From Mytilinidion resinicola (lineage: Eukaryota; Ascomycota; Dothideomycetes; Mytilinidiales; Mytilinidiaceae), in assembly GCF_010093595.1 (NCBI RefSeq), contig NW_022985437.1, forward strand, positions 2,695,809-2,759,808: 64,000 bases of DNA. The letters are read 5' to 3'. The notes under the pieces were generated by a model, which ran no database searches, was not told the DNA's origin, and saw only the letters and a program-made list of their open reading frames with translations. Made by a program: the position numbers and the translations under genes. Shown here in pieces: positions 31,978-43,165 of the stretch (positions within the stretch are counted from its first letter, which is position 1; every line of letters starts with the position of its first letter).

Positions 31978-34157
31978 AGTACTGTAGAAGATGGAGGTGT
32001 TAGGTAGATGTAATGATCTCTTACTTAAAGGCTTTTCCCTAGGTGACACGGTGGCCAATACCACCTGACTATGATGATATTCTGGGATTTGCACTCAAGA
32101 ATTGCATACTTCTCGACCGTGGATGATCGGAAGTGCGCCATGGTTCGTCGTGCACGTGATGTGCCTTGTCCATGAAGGCCAGCTAGTGCTACTAACCTAA
32201 GCGTACTTTATCGCACTCCAATATACTAAAGATATGCGTACTAGATAAGGTGTATCCATCCTAGGTGCACCTCCCTGCCACTGTCTATTCTGATTTGGTG
32301 GCCTAGCGAGTTTACCAGATGTTCAAAAGGATATTGTTCAACTTCTCAATGACTCCTCAGCGCCCCACAGCGGGCAGTAAGAGGAGTTTTATAGCTTTAA
32401 GATGATGCAACTAATAGGAGACAAACAAAAGAGAAAATAGAAGAGATAATAAAGAAGAGAGGGTAAGTGAGAGTCACGTGCTCAGAGAAACATGGCCAGT
32501 CACAAGACGTCCTGACGTGCAACCCTAATTCAGTCCTGCTCGAAAGAGCTGCTTGCTTCGAACAGCGTCCTATCACGGCTAGATTTCCCGAATACTGAGG
32601 TGACAAAAGACACGTGGCCGCTGCCGTTCTATTCTCGAACCTCATTAATACCTATTACAACAGGTCAGTTCTTCATCTCAAACGAGAACATCCAAACGCG
32701 GTCATTACAGAGGTCTAGACTTTCAATTGAAGGGCCATTGGACGCGTCGTCTCCTCTTCTTCTGGCCCTGAAACTCCAGACCTAGTGACGTTCCAAATTG
32801 TCCTGTGGAGTCTCCAGCGGCAGATAGTTGACATCGATTTGGAACGGAAACAAGCATATTGAGGCTCGGCGAGCTCTGCAACAGGCCACCATCTCTCGAA
32901 CAGAGGGGTAAAGCCAAGGGATGGCCAAGAGAGGGATGTCGCAGTGATGAGGCTGCTGCAAGGATTTGGGACGGTGCCAAGGCATTTCCGCTCGCTTCGT
33001 TCCATCTCCGTGTCAACTTCCGCCCTGCTTCCTCTGCCTACTCGATAGCCCATTCACTCACGACGTCTATTGTCTCGTCAGCATGCTTCTAGCATAGAAG
33101 CTCTCTGCAACGCAAGGTCTTCCATGCCAGATGCGCCCGTGCTCGGTATGATGCCACTACATCCAGCCACATTCAGCGGGCTGACTTTATAGTCAAAACA
33201 ACTCTAAACCTCCCGTCTGCATTTCATTCTCTTTCCATGAGGGCATTTCGTGTCGCGTAGATATCTGTGCTTTGAGTCTAGGGTGAACGAATGTATGCGC
33301 TTCTGCCTTGTCTCTATATATATACATTTCTTGGCCAGCTTGGCTCGCGCGTAGCCACGATCTGCGGTTATGGATCTTTTCAATATGCATTGCTGTCAAA
33401 ATTGATGCGGTATCGTGGATTCATACTATCCATGCGCTGCGAGTGGAGCTGTATCTTCTCGAGTAAGGCGAAAATACGATGCAGCCTACTCAGTCTTCAT
33501 CCAAAAATTACCAAATCTCCAGGATCCTACTCCACTCCACGAAACTCAAGGCTATCGTGTTTTAGCCGTTGCATTTCGCGAACAAACCTCTGTATAGTCT
33601 GTGTCGAAAGTAAGGAAGGAAGAGACAAGCACGATGCGCTATGCAACCAAAGCCCAAGCTTTTCCCCCGTTAGACCACGGATGCTCAAATCCCATCGACT
33701 CTTGGCTGCCGCAGAGGAACGGCTTCCAAGCACTTGGCTACTCTACTCCAGCCGCAAATACTGCCTAGGAGAGACGTCAAGGCACTGAGCTATAGCCTTG
33801 ACAAGCCTTGGCTGAGCTTCACGAAAGTTTCAACTTGGCATCGTAACTACGAGAGCACCTTGGCGGGGCTGGAGCACCATTAATTTGGAACGCCTCCTAA
33901 TGCTCTACATGCTTCCCATAAAAAGGCTCTTGGAAGCCACGATGTTTCTCCCTCAAGCTGGTCTCATCTTCACTTCTTCGCGAGTGTCCTCTTCTCTTCA
34001 TCTGTCGCCGGACGATTACTCTTCTATCATTCTTTACTATTACCCCAGCCCCACATCACTTATTCCGGTATCTTCTCTTGCCCCTCATTGCTTTTGACCC
34101 GGACTCAGTCATTCAATACCAAACCAATCCATCAGGCCACCACCAAAGACCATCACC
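31978..34157. other. Long gene-poor interval
   Basis: About 2.2 kb between divergent genes. Short ORFs near 32.4-33.8 kb on both strands have no conserved features or splice continuity. The ends must contain promoters. No transposon or RNA gene recognised. Confidence 0.45.
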
Positions 34158-34856
34158 ATGCTCCCCCAATACACCATCCTCGCAATCCTCTTCGCCACCT
34201 CAATCTTCGCCATTCCTCTCAATATCAACCTCGGCGCCTACTCTCCTGCTCTGGTAGTCGGCGATGGTGAGATCTCCTTCGATTCTACTCAGAAAGCCTC
34301 GGAGCTCATGGCAACCCTTGCCACTGGCGCCGTCACCGCCGGCCAACAAGAGAACACCGGACAACAAGGCGAGACACCCGCTGGCGAGAAAGCCCGCGCG
34401 ACTCCCGAAGAAGCCAATATCCCCGCACCTAATGTTCGTAGCCCGGAAACTCGCAGCGTGGAGCCTGTCGTCGCTCGTAGTCCTGCCCCAGATCCAGCAC
34501 CTGCGCCCGCCCCAGCGCCTGCCTCAGCGGTTAACATCGCCACCCGCGCTGTCGACCAGTTCGACGCCGTCGACCTCATCGCTGAAGCCACGCAGTGGAT
34601 CAAACGCGATGTCGCTGGCTTCCGCGAGGCTCTCAACTTCGCCCGAGAGGCGATGAAGAACATGCCCAAAGTCGAGCTGGGAACCGGCGCCGAGGGATCT
34701 GGCGTTGGCGTAATCGTGAACGCTGGAGTCAATGTGCCGCCTGAGAGTGCCGCGAACGGCGCGCCCCCTGCGGCTGGGGCGAAAGCGAAGAGGGGTGTGG
34801 AGGTCAAGGAGAATGAAGAGCCGAAGATGACATTGGTGGCGATTACGGAGGTGTAA
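34158..34856 (+). CDS. Secreted Ala/Pro-rich protein
   Basis: 232 residues from the ATG at 34158. A classic signal peptide (MLPQYTILAILFATSIFAIP) is followed by LNINLGAYSPALVVGDGEIS, a segment I associate with conserved small secreted proteins of Pezizomycotina. The middle is Ala/Pro/Glu-rich with a DPAPAPAPAPA run, and the later part contains helical sequence (AVDQFDAVDLIAEATQWIKR). No cysteine framework and no enzyme motif. Probably extracellular or cell-wall associated; role unknown. Confidence 0.72.
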   Translation: MLPQYTILAILFATSIFAIPLNINLGAYSPALVVGDGEISFDSTQKASELMATLATGAVTAGQQENTGQQGETPAGEKARATPEEANIPAPNVRSPETRSVEPVVARSPAPDPAPAPAPAPASAVNIATRAVDQFDAVDLIAEATQWIKRDVAGFREALNFAREAMKNMPKVELGTGAEGSGVGVIVNAGVNVPPESAANGAPPAAGAKAKRGVEVKENEEPKMTLVAITEV

Positions 34857-36534
34857 GTTCCGAAGAGGCATGAGGAATTTGGGGAAACACCTCCGTTGGA
34901 CGAAGCGAGAATGACAACAGGTTCAGAACTTGAGGTGATGGTATTTTCTTGGTTCTTGGCGTAAAGGGGGTATGCTGTGACTTGCTTGGAAACGGGATCT
35001 TGTATGAGATAGGAGTGGTGGTTTATACATTATAAGTCTAGCTGCTCTTGGCTACGATACAATACCATACTATCCCTTGTCATTCTCTGTGAAGCTCCGC
35101 GGAGCTCGTAACTATCTTCCTTGGCTCAGCAACTGTCTCAGAGTTGAGCATAGCTTGAGGGGGTGTGAAGAAAATCATATGTGCAGCATCAAACGTTTCC
35201 GACACGACCTGGCTTGCTCTTCAAAGGCTCAGGGGTATTGCAATGTCCTTTATATTCCCGCACTATCGTTCCCGCTTTCTTCTGATCCTACTTACTGGAA
35301 GATGTGTATGGGCGTGATGCTGCATCTGCAGCAAACAAAAATTCCCATATTTCGTAGCTACTTTAGAGGGTTCTAGCTTCTAGCACCTCCTACATCCCTC
35401 TACATTAACTCCCACTTCTTCTTAGTTCTACCCGCCCTAATCGCATCTTATTACATTGTTCTAATTGTTCTTCTTCTTCTTATTCTTATTCTTATTCTTT
35501 AAACTTACCCTACGGGCGGCAGCGTAAATCGGCAAGGCTGCACGGGGGCTGCATAAATTGGGGAGCCTATATAGCCTGCGTTGCTATAAGCGACGAGCGC
35601 ACATAAATGCCATTCGAGGTGCGAATCGGGAAGGATGAGTTGGGCTGCGTGAGTTGGAGAGACTATATAGTCTTATCAAATATAATCTTGACTCACAAGT
35701 GTCTAGCACGTGCACCCCATCTTCCCCCATTCTTCCCCTATATAAAGCCCCAACCCTCTGCCGCTCCTTCTCCTGCAGCAGAGAAGTAAGCCTTAGTTGG
35801 TTAACTACAGCTAATGCTACGGGCAAATGGTAGGGAGGAAGTGAGCTGTGTGAGCAAGCACTCTACACGGACAGCTGCACGATGGAGGAGTTCAACTCTG
35901 ACTTTCTAGACGCCTTATGGTGGGGTAGTGGGGAGGTTAACATGCCTTTGATCTGGGCATGATGGGGTGATGGAGTGAAAAATCGTTAAAGAAGGAGGCA
36001 TCATGGTGGGTGGGAGTGGGAGTAAGAAGTGGTGGTTTAGTGTTAGGGGTGGTGATAGGGCGCATGGTTAGATGCGGCAATGTAAGTGTTAGAAGTAGTG
36101 ACGGGAGCGTTTGGGGTTTATGGGCGATGGGTAAGTTGAGAGGGAGGTGATGGTAATCATCATCGAACCCTGTCTTCTCCAAATTCAGCCCAAGCCTCCA
36201 AACACCATTTGAAGCAAAATCTGGAGCAGTTTGATCCCCCCAGCCGTACCATTTTGTTCTTCTACCTCGCAGTTTCAAACTCTCTGGGCGCCCTCCGCCA
36301 GCACCCACACATAGGGAGGAGGGACATTATCTTATCGAAGTTGGAAAACACCATTCGGTCATAGGCCCATAAGTTTATGCTCATCAGCAATTCCTGAATG
36401 TGTGCTGGAATCTAGAGTTCTACAGCTGGCGGGTTGGAGGCATTTATACCTGCCTGAAGAGACTCTAAGGGTTATGTAAGCGGGCACGCGCGGCATGTGT
36501 GATGCAGGTGTCAAAAAGAGTTGGTAGACTGGGT
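34857..36534. other. Intergenic region with simple repeat
   Basis: About 1.7 kb. A TTCTTA/TTCTTC microsatellite lies at about 35465-35502. ORFs at 35077-35376 and 35937-36308 have no supporting features. The left end is the 3' UTR of the secreted protein gene. Confidence 0.45.
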
Positions 36535-37165
36535 AACCGCTGGGGCACCTCAGACCGTGGTATCATTAGACTTCTTCTCGCCTATTTGGGGTTATCACCA
36601 ATCCTTCTGTTCACTCCGGTCCATCTATCTTCAACATGAACGAGTATGTGTGCATTTCTGGGCCACCGTCTATAGTTCTTCAGCCCCCTATATCGGATCT
36701 AGAAAATAATGCCAGTGGTTTGGAAACTCGGAAAAATTGCTGACACCTCAAACAGTGCTGGCTGCCACCACTTAGGCATTAACTCTGGTCTATTTCAACG
36801 CGGCAAGCCTCTCTCCCAAAGTGAGCGAGTCTGTGTACACTTGCTTGCCGGCGTCTGCGGTGCTTCAATACACTACCCGCAACCTAGGCAGAATGGTAAA
36901 TCAACGTTCTGAACACCCAGTACCCATACTGGGGCGCCTCAGACGGTGCTGTAACTGTACACGTTCTTTAGCTTAAGCGCCTTCAGCGACGCCTATTTAT
37001 CTCTACGGGTCGTTTTTCGTTGATGTTGACGAGTCTGTGTACACCGTTCCACCACCGCATGAGGTGCCTCAACTCCCTGTCTTGAATCGGCAAGCCACGA
37101 AACTCAATCCTTTTGAACACTCGGCAAACTCATTGGAGGACCTCAGACGGTGTCATCTCAGTGTA
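36535..37165. repeat. Cluster of diverged ~125 bp foldback repeats
   Basis: At least three units and one half unit share paired motifs: (A)CCTCAGACGGTG-like on one side and CTGTGTACACC..CACCGCATGAGGTGCCTCAA-like on the other. Examples are GCACCTCAGACCGTGG near 36544, CTGTGTACACTTGCTTGCCG near 36830, GCGCCTCAGACGGTGCTG near 36933, and GAGTCTGTGTACACCG near 37029 followed by GCATGAGGTGCCTCAAC. The two motifs are inverted relatives, so each unit is an imperfect palindrome. Confidence 0.65.
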
Positions 37166-37254
37166 CGATTTTTGCTCCTGATCATTATCTATCCTACAAA
37201 GCAACTCCATTTCTCTCATTCGACATTACAGGGCAGGCTTCACTCCTTTCCACT

Positions 37255-38346
37255 TCACTCCCCCTCCCACACATCACTACTCGTCTCAACCATCTCCTGA
37301 TCCTTCCCCTCCTCCTCCACCACCCCATCATTTCCACCAACCCTCGCAGCCCACGCATTTCCCCTCCCATACCTAACCCTCCTCCCCTCCATATCCACCA
37401 AAAATCCCTCCCCATCCACCAGCGCGTTCCCTCGTGCCCGCTTCTCCTCCCCCACACCATAGCCACCCCCTTCACTGCGCACACCGTGTTGCCGCATCAA
37501 GCCAATTCCACCAGTGGCAGCCCCCGCCGTCCTCGCGTGCTCCAACACAGCCTCGCCTCCACCATGTGGCGCTGCGAAATAGGGGCTGCGGAGCCCAGTC
37601 GCGCGGGGAACGGTGGGGAGCGTTGAGCGGGTCGGCATAGCGTAGACACGCAGGCGTTTCGGCGCCGCGTTCGAGGCGACGGGAGAGGCCGGGGGCCGCT
37701 TCGACGAGGTTCCCGGGTGCGCAATCGATGCAGTGGTAGGGGCTGATTTGGGGTGTGTAGGCGGTGTAGGGTTGGGGTTTGCGCGGAACGCGGGCTCCGG
37801 GGGCGAGGAGACGGGGGAAGAGGAGAGCCACCATACTTCGTGGTCCGGCAAATGTGCTGGGTTTTCGGCGTGATTTGAGTGCTCGTCCTCTTCGCCTTGG
37901 TCGTCTGCGTGTGGATTGTGATTGGGTGGAAGCGCTTCTGATACGGGGCTTCGTAGCAAGTGAGGCACGTCTTTGCCCCAGGCCTTCGGCGGCTCACCTG
38001 GCAGCCTGTCCATGTACTCTGCCGTGAAGGCGGTGATTTGGCCTGTCGAGACCTGCCAGATGAGGTGTTCGCGGTTGCGGAGGCATTCTTCGATTTCGCG
38101 ATGGGAGCCGACGGGTGTGTATTCTTTCTGGGGGATGCGGCGGAAGGTGGGCATGCGCGGTTTTGTGGGGAGCAGTTGGGCCATGCTGGCAGCGTTTGGG
38201 GTGGCTTGATGAGTATGCTGAGTGCTGAATACGACGTGTTTCGGATTCACGAGAATGCGTTGAAGCAAGTCTAATGGTGTTGAGACGGTATACGCTGGTG
38301 AGGCGGTGCGCTTCGGTGTGGTGTCGTGGTGAGGGTTTGTTGACAT
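37255..38346 (-). CDS. Hypothetical Pro/Ser-rich protein
   Basis: 363 residues from the ATG at 38344-38346 (MSTNPHHDTTPKRTAS); the frame stays open upstream, but those 81 codons run through foldback-repeat DNA and are unlikely to be coding. RRIPQKEYTPVGSHREIEEC, then LRNREHLIWQVSTGQITAFT and AEYMDRLPGEPPKAWGKDVP, form a compact, possibly folded region at about residues 65-130. The rest is low-complexity and predicted disordered, with an acidic end. I recognise no family. Single exon. Confidence 0.55.
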   Translation of the reverse strand: MSTNPHHDTTPKRTASPAYTVSTPLDLLQRILVNPKHVVFSTQHTHQATPNAASMAQLLPTKPRMPTFRRIPQKEYTPVGSHREIEECLRNREHLIWQVSTGQITAFTAEYMDRLPGEPPKAWGKDVPHLLRSPVSEALPPNHNPHADDQGEEDEHSNHAENPAHLPDHEVWWLSSSPVSSPPEPAFRANPNPTPPTHPKSAPTTASIAHPGTSSKRPPASPVASNAAPKRLRVYAMPTRSTLPTVPRATGLRSPYFAAPHGGGEAVLEHARTAGAATGGIGLMRQHGVRSEGGGYGVGEEKRARGNALVDGEGFLVDMEGRRVRYGRGNAWAARVGGNDGVVEEEGKDQEMVETSSDVWEGE

Positions 38347-38464
38347 GACGTGGGGGGGAACCTGGAGTGGCTTGGCGCTGGGGGAGAGATGGGAGGGAGG
38401 ATTCACGGGGAACTCACGTGAGTGGTTTCTCACTCTGCTGGTTTGACATGAGGTCTTGATGAAG

Positions 38465-39240
38465 ATCTGCTTACACCACGTCGCCACTGTCTGAGGTACC
38501 CCAGCGAATTTACTGATCCTGAAATCCCTGAAATTTACAATTCTGGGAATGCGTTGAAGGGCCTCAAGCAGTGGCAGAGTAGTGTACACATCGAGGTTTA
38601 TGACGAGGTGAATTGGGTTTTACTTAATCCAATCTTCCGAAATAATGACTGAAGAGCTGAAATACTATGATCTCGAAATACGCATATGTTCGTTCACCGC
38701 CGTCTGAAGCCCTCCAATACATTTTGAGAAGGTTGGATGGACGGTATCTTGATTGTTCTGAAGAAGCTGAAAGCTCACCGGGCGACCTCAAACGGCGTTA
38801 TCCTGAGTTGTGAATAGACATGTGTACGCCAAACTTTGTCATAATGTAGATTCTTGTACGGTTGCTTGTGGTGCATCGGTCCGAACGAGATCCTGGACTA
38901 TTATATGCACCCTCGTCGGCCACTGTCTGAGGTGCCCCGCCGAGTTAACTAGTTGTTGAATTTGAAATGTTTAGACTTTTCGAAAATACGCCAGGGGACT
39001 TCAAGCAGTAGCATCCAAGTGCCAATAGAAATATAATGAGGTAAAGAAAATACTTGAATGCTGTTGACGTCCATGGTCTTGTGGCATGTCAGCCTCTAGT
39101 TAGTGTACACCTTTTTAAGGATATCTGAGGTGGCCTAATAAGGTTATAGCTGATCTGATTCCGCCGATTTCCATGCTATCGAGATCTTAATAACGTTTGA
39201 AGCACCACAAGCGGCGTTAAAAGAGACTCTGCAGTCTTGA
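38465..39240. repeat. Second cluster of ~125 bp foldback repeats
   Basis: Four diverged units. Left motifs: GCCACTGTCTGAGGTACCCC near 38481, CACCGCCGTCTGAAGCCCTC near 38693, GGCCACTGTCTGAGGTGCCC near 38918, TGTACACCTTTTTAAGG near 39104. Partner motifs: GGGCCTCAAGCAGTGGCAGA near 38559, GCGACCTCAAACGGCGTT near 38782, GACTTCAAGCAGTAGCA near 38997, GAAGCACCACAAGCGGCGTT near 39198. Same family as 36.5 and 58.8 kb. Confidence 0.65.
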
Positions 39241-39262
39241 AAAGACTTACTGCACCTTGATT

Positions 39263-40438
39263 TTACGCCTTCGCTTTATTAGCGAGCTCGACATACTGCT
39301 CCATTAGCCCCCTCATCGTAGTCGCATACGGCGTGAACTTCCACCTAAACGCCTTCTCCGTCGTTGATACATCAAGCAGCCACTTCGTCGTCGGAAACGA
39401 GCCGCCCAGAGGCAGCGCCTTTCCCTCTCCACAATCATCGGGGAGATACGTTTTCGCAAGATTGAGCGCCTGGTCCCACTCAATCCCATCAGGAGTATCA
39501 GATGAAAGCACATACTCTGCATTTCCAGGAACAGAGGGCTTGATCGCGTCGACATGAGCTCTAGCAACATCGACTATATCGACTGGAACGCCGACCATGG
39601 GGAACGGGGACTGAACGCCTAGGACTGGACCCATCACCAAGGTTCGCGTGCCTTCGAGGAGCTCTTCGGTGCTCGTAGCGCGCTCATCTGCGCCAACCAC
39701 AACGGAGGGAAGCAGGCTAACGACGTCGAAATGGGGTTTCTGCTCGCTGATGAAGTCAAGGACGGTGGTTCGGGCGAGGGATTTCGAGGCCCAGTAGGCA
39801 TCCATGACGCTGGTGTATGGCTGGACGGGGTTGGTATTGACATCTCGTTCTAGTTCGAGTCAGCAAAAATTGGCAATGCGGGTGCCGGAGCCATCTACCC
39901 GTGTAGACCCTTCTGGAGTCTGGGGCTAAGTTCCATTGGAACGGAACGAGGGTAACCGCCGACGATGTTATGATGACTCTTCGGATCGAAGGCGTCTTTG
40001 CGGCAGATGAAAGAATCGAAGTGTTGATATCGATGGCGGGCCTGACAATGTTCCGCTCGTAGTCATCCGTCTGCATGGTTTAGCTACTGGATCTATTGTA
40101 TGAATCGACCATCTCGCACAAACCTCCTTTGCCAATGGAGAAGCAAGATGAATGATAGCAGTTACTCCATGCAAAACATCATCAAACGCTCCGATTTTCG
40201 TCATTTCTGTCACGACTACGAAGTCAATCGCATCTTTGAACGGTGCAATGCTAGGGCGAGCGAGTATCTTCTCCGCCTGCTCCTGCTTTCGGATAGCGCA
40301 TCGAGCCTTGTAACCTTCTTCTAAGGCAAAGTAAAGCGTTTTGTGCCCAATATAACCGGCCGCGCCAGTGATCTAAGCACAATCAGTAAGTAAAATTGAT
40401 GCATGTTCTCTTTGACTTACGAATACAAGCTCTGACAT
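39263..40438 (-). CDS. NAD(P)-dependent extended SDR reductase (dihydroflavonol-4-reductase-like)
   Basis: Four exons (40421-40438, 40124-40372, 39899-40070, 39263-39849) with 48, 53 and 49 nt introns give 341 residues. Exon 1 encodes only MSELVF; the splice completes ITGAAGYIG, the TGxxGxxG cofactor loop. HLASPLAKE, then VIITSSAVTLV and DAYWASKSLAR (YxxxK at about 165-169), are the expected substrate-pocket and catalytic elements. The C-terminal half (FPMVGVPVDIVDVARAHVDA) is typical of DFR, cinnamoyl-CoA and aldehyde reductases. It likely reduces a carbonyl with NADPH; the substrate is unknown. The tiny first exon is easily missed. Confidence 0.85.
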
Positions 40439-41155
40439 GATGATTTTCTCAAGGTTTCGTCTGTATTGTTGCTCAAAGGGGATGAAATTGTATATGACTA
40501 ACAAGATCTGATGAGTAGTAATGTCTGCTTCTTGTTTGATGATCAACTTTGATGATTAAAGCGACTTATATGCGGATTTTGATGCCTCTGCGGTGCTCGG
40601 AGATCCGGGTATCTCAGGACTTTACGATAAATCCGTGAGGTTTCGCCGTAAGAATCGGCCTTACACAGGTCGATATGTCCATTATAGCTCTGATCAGTCA
40701 CCCTTGGCAGTGATGAGTAGTGCTGGCGGTTGATATGGGAGAGTGTTGATGGATGGATGAGATGTCGTGGAAAAGGCCCGTGCTACGACGCGCGAAGCGG
40801 CATCGCTCAAGGTGGCATGCCGACCAATACTCTGTATTAATCGACTTACCATGAATCAATGAATACAGATATTGCTATAGTTACATTATTCAATGCACGT
40901 CTAGAAATGGGAGTAGAGCATGATGAATACACGTCATGTCATCAGGACCCCAGAAGTCGATACAAGTCTGCCTCGATCTGCAACCGCGGGGGAAACATGG
41001 CGCAAATGCGTCATAAGACTTGGACTTCGCTATTTGATTGCTCTTTCTCTACATTCAGCTCCAGACACAGGGTGTTGCATAAGGCATTGAAGATTGAAGT
41101 CAACCCATAGTATAGTTGTAAGTCGCTAAGGACCATACTCCCTGCCTTAGATCCC
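40439..41155. other. Intergenic region, divergent promoters
   Basis: 717 bp between the divergent reductase and UPF0145 genes. No gene or repeat recognised inside. Confidence 0.45.
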
Positions 41156-41548
41156 ATGCTAAAGCCCTATACCAGCCCCACAGCAACTCCAACCGCCATC
41201 GTCCTCTTCCTCGACAGAACCGACGGCATCGCCACCTCCACCATTAACGAACTCCCCGGCTACCGGGTCGTGCGCACCTTCGGCACCGTCTGCGGCCTCA
41301 GCGTGCGCTCCAGCAACTGGGGCGCCGACATCGCGTCTGTCCTCAAATCGGCCGTCGGCGGAGAGCTGAAATACCTCACCAACATGCTCTACACAGCGCG
41401 AAACAACGCCGTCGAGCGCATGGTCGGCGGGTGCATCGGCCGCGGGGGCAACGCTGTCATCGCCATGCGCTTTGACACGTCCGAGATTATGAACTTTGCG
41501 CAGGTTTGCGCTTATGGTACAGCGTGCGTCGTCGAAAAGGTTGAGTAG
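41156..41548 (+). CDS. UPF0145/YbjQ family protein
   Basis: 130 residues, single exon, ATG at 41156. After a short leader comes GIATSTINELPGYRVVRTFG, then GTVCGLSVRSSNWGADI, GGELKYLTNMLYTARNNAVE and GNAVIAMRFDTSEI. These are the conserved blocks of the YbjQ/UPF0145 (DUF74) family, which forms small symmetric oligomers and is widespread in bacteria and some fungi. The biochemical role is not established; a heavy-metal link has been proposed for the family. It is about 20 residues longer than bacterial members, mostly at the N-terminus. Confidence 0.85.
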   Translation: MLKPYTSPTATPTAIVLFLDRTDGIATSTINELPGYRVVRTFGTVCGLSVRSSNWGADIASVLKSAVGGELKYLTNMLYTARNNAVERMVGGCIGRGGNAVIAMRFDTSEIMNFAQVCAYGTACVVEKVE

Positions 41549-42175
41549 GTAGGTCGTGGCGGGGGGAGGAGTCGCCCAGGGGACATCAGACACACGGCAC
41601 TTCAGAAGAGTTCACTTCCTCGGCACAGCGTCTAGACTTGCTGCGTCTACAGCACACTCTATTTTTACTTGCCGTCTTTTTTCTCCTGCTTTGATTTGGT
41701 GTTGCGCTGGAAAAATTATGCCCCGCTTTTATAATGGAGGGATAGTACTTCGCTCATGCTTCACCACCATCCCAACATGGCCGAAAAGGTGAACTTATCA
41801 ATGCGCAACCCCATCACCCCCTCATGAACATGTTTCTTAGCCGCGTTTCCACCATCATCAGCAACTGCCGCGTCTCACGGCTCCGCGACATCGGCCCGTT
41901 TCAAAACCCAGGGGCCGTATCCCGCACAACTTATTCCGAGTCACCTTACGTTCACAGTTTCAATCCGCGCCGGCAGTTCGTTTGGGATGAGGCATTAACA
42001 GCACCGTATTATCACAATGCCAAGCTGCCTCAACGATATAACAGTGTATTAAGCCTTGGGATAAGCGTTCGCGGGCCACCGAGCAACCCCATCTCGTCCA
42101 GAAAAAGAACACCACGCGCACTGAACCAGCAAACACATGTGGAGAATATACACAGACCAAGATCAGCCAGCAACC
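41549..42175. other. Intergenic region
   Basis: 627 bp. A plus-strand frame from 41824 runs on into the TPR gene in another register but is an out-of-frame shadow of C-rich codons. Contains the promoter of the TPR-like gene. Confidence 0.45.
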
Positions 42176-43165
42176 ATGTCTCAAAACCTCTCTATACTCA
42201 TCGCAACAAACGACCCCTCCCTCATCTCGAAGTTCGACAGCGACAAGATCCCCATCACCGCCACCCAACCCACCGACCTCACCACCCGCAACGACATCGC
42301 CATGACCCTAACCCTCTACAACTTCACCACCTCCCTCCCCGCCACCTCCCACCCCTCCTTCACCATCCCCGCCTCCGCCCTCCCCGCCTTCATATCCGCC
42401 CTCTACATGCCAACCCTCCACATCTGGACCATCCAATCCACCCTCTCCATCTCCCTCCCGGGCACGGAGGGGCGGGAGGCGGGAGAATCCACCCTTTCCT
42501 GCCCCCTCCTCCACCCCCTCACCCACGCCCCCCTCGCCCCCACCTTCTTCGCCCTCCTCCCCTCCACCCTCTCCACCCTCCACCACCGCTACACGGGCGC
42601 CTACCCCGCCGCCGCCCACCTCGCCAAGCTGCAGAGCCTGCAACTCGGCGCCGTCGAGGCCGCGCAAACCGGCTCGTTCGCGCAGGCCGCCGATCGCTAC
42701 GCCATGGCGCTGCGCTTCGCGCACGTCGTCTGGGAGTGCCACCTGGAATCCGTCCGCGGGCTGGTGGGCGTGCTGTGGGCGCTAACGCTGGAGATCTACG
42801 CGGATCGGACGCAGGTCTTGTTGAATATCGCGAATGCTGCCGCGGGGGACAAGGGGGGTTTTGAGCTGGCGCGGGAGAATGCGGAGGAGGGGGTGGTGTG
42901 GTTGGATGCGCGGGAGGGGGTTGGAGATGGGGTTATTGGGGGTGGGAAGGAGCGGGAGGGGGTGAGGAGGGGGAAGGCGAAGCTGAGTTTTCGCGCGGCG
43001 GTGGCGTGTCAGGGGGCGGGGGATAAGGGGGCCGCGGTGGGGTATTTGAGGGAGGCGATCAGGTTGGAGCCGGAGAGTAGAGACGTGCTGCAGAAGAGAA
43101 TTGAGGAGGTGGGGGGTGGGGAGGGGGAAACGGGTGGGAGGGCCGCGGTGGTTTGGCGGCGGTAG
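42176..43165 (+). CDS. TPR-like protein of unknown function
   Basis: 329 residues from the ATG at 42176 (MSQNLSILIATNDP); an ATG at 42137 would add 13. The C-terminal half has TPR-type helix pairs: AVEAAQTGSFAQAADRYAMAL and AVACQGAGDKGAAVGYLREAIRLEPESRDV, with the Gly/Ala/Pro spacing of tetratricopeptides. The N-terminal half is beta-rich. Codon use is extremely C-biased, then G-biased toward the end. The protein probably serves as an interaction scaffold; partners unknown. Confidence 0.65.
   Translation: MSQNLSILIATNDPSLISKFDSDKIPITATQPTDLTTRNDIAMTLTLYNFTTSLPATSHPSFTIPASALPAFISALYMPTLHIWTIQSTLSISLPGTEGREAGESTLSCPLLHPLTHAPLAPTFFALLPSTLSTLHHRYTGAYPAAAHLAKLQSLQLGAVEAAQTGSFAQAADRYAMALRFAHVVWECHLESVRGLVGVLWALTLEIYADRTQVLLNIANAAAGDKGGFELARENAEEGVVWLDAREGVGDGVIGGGKEREGVRRGKAKLSFRAAVACQGAGDKGAAVGYLREAIRLEPESRDVLQKRIEEVGGGEGETGGRAAVVWRR

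Noticed and set aside
38347..38589. N-terminal extension of the hypothetical protein at 37.3-38.3 kb
   Set aside because: The extra 81 codons run through a foldback-repeat unit, so an ATG inside repeat DNA is unlikely to be the native start.
41824..42864. 346-codon plus-strand ORF overlapping the TPR-like gene
   Set aside because: His/Pro/Arg-rich shadow frame produced by C-rich codon use; the other register has TPR-type features.
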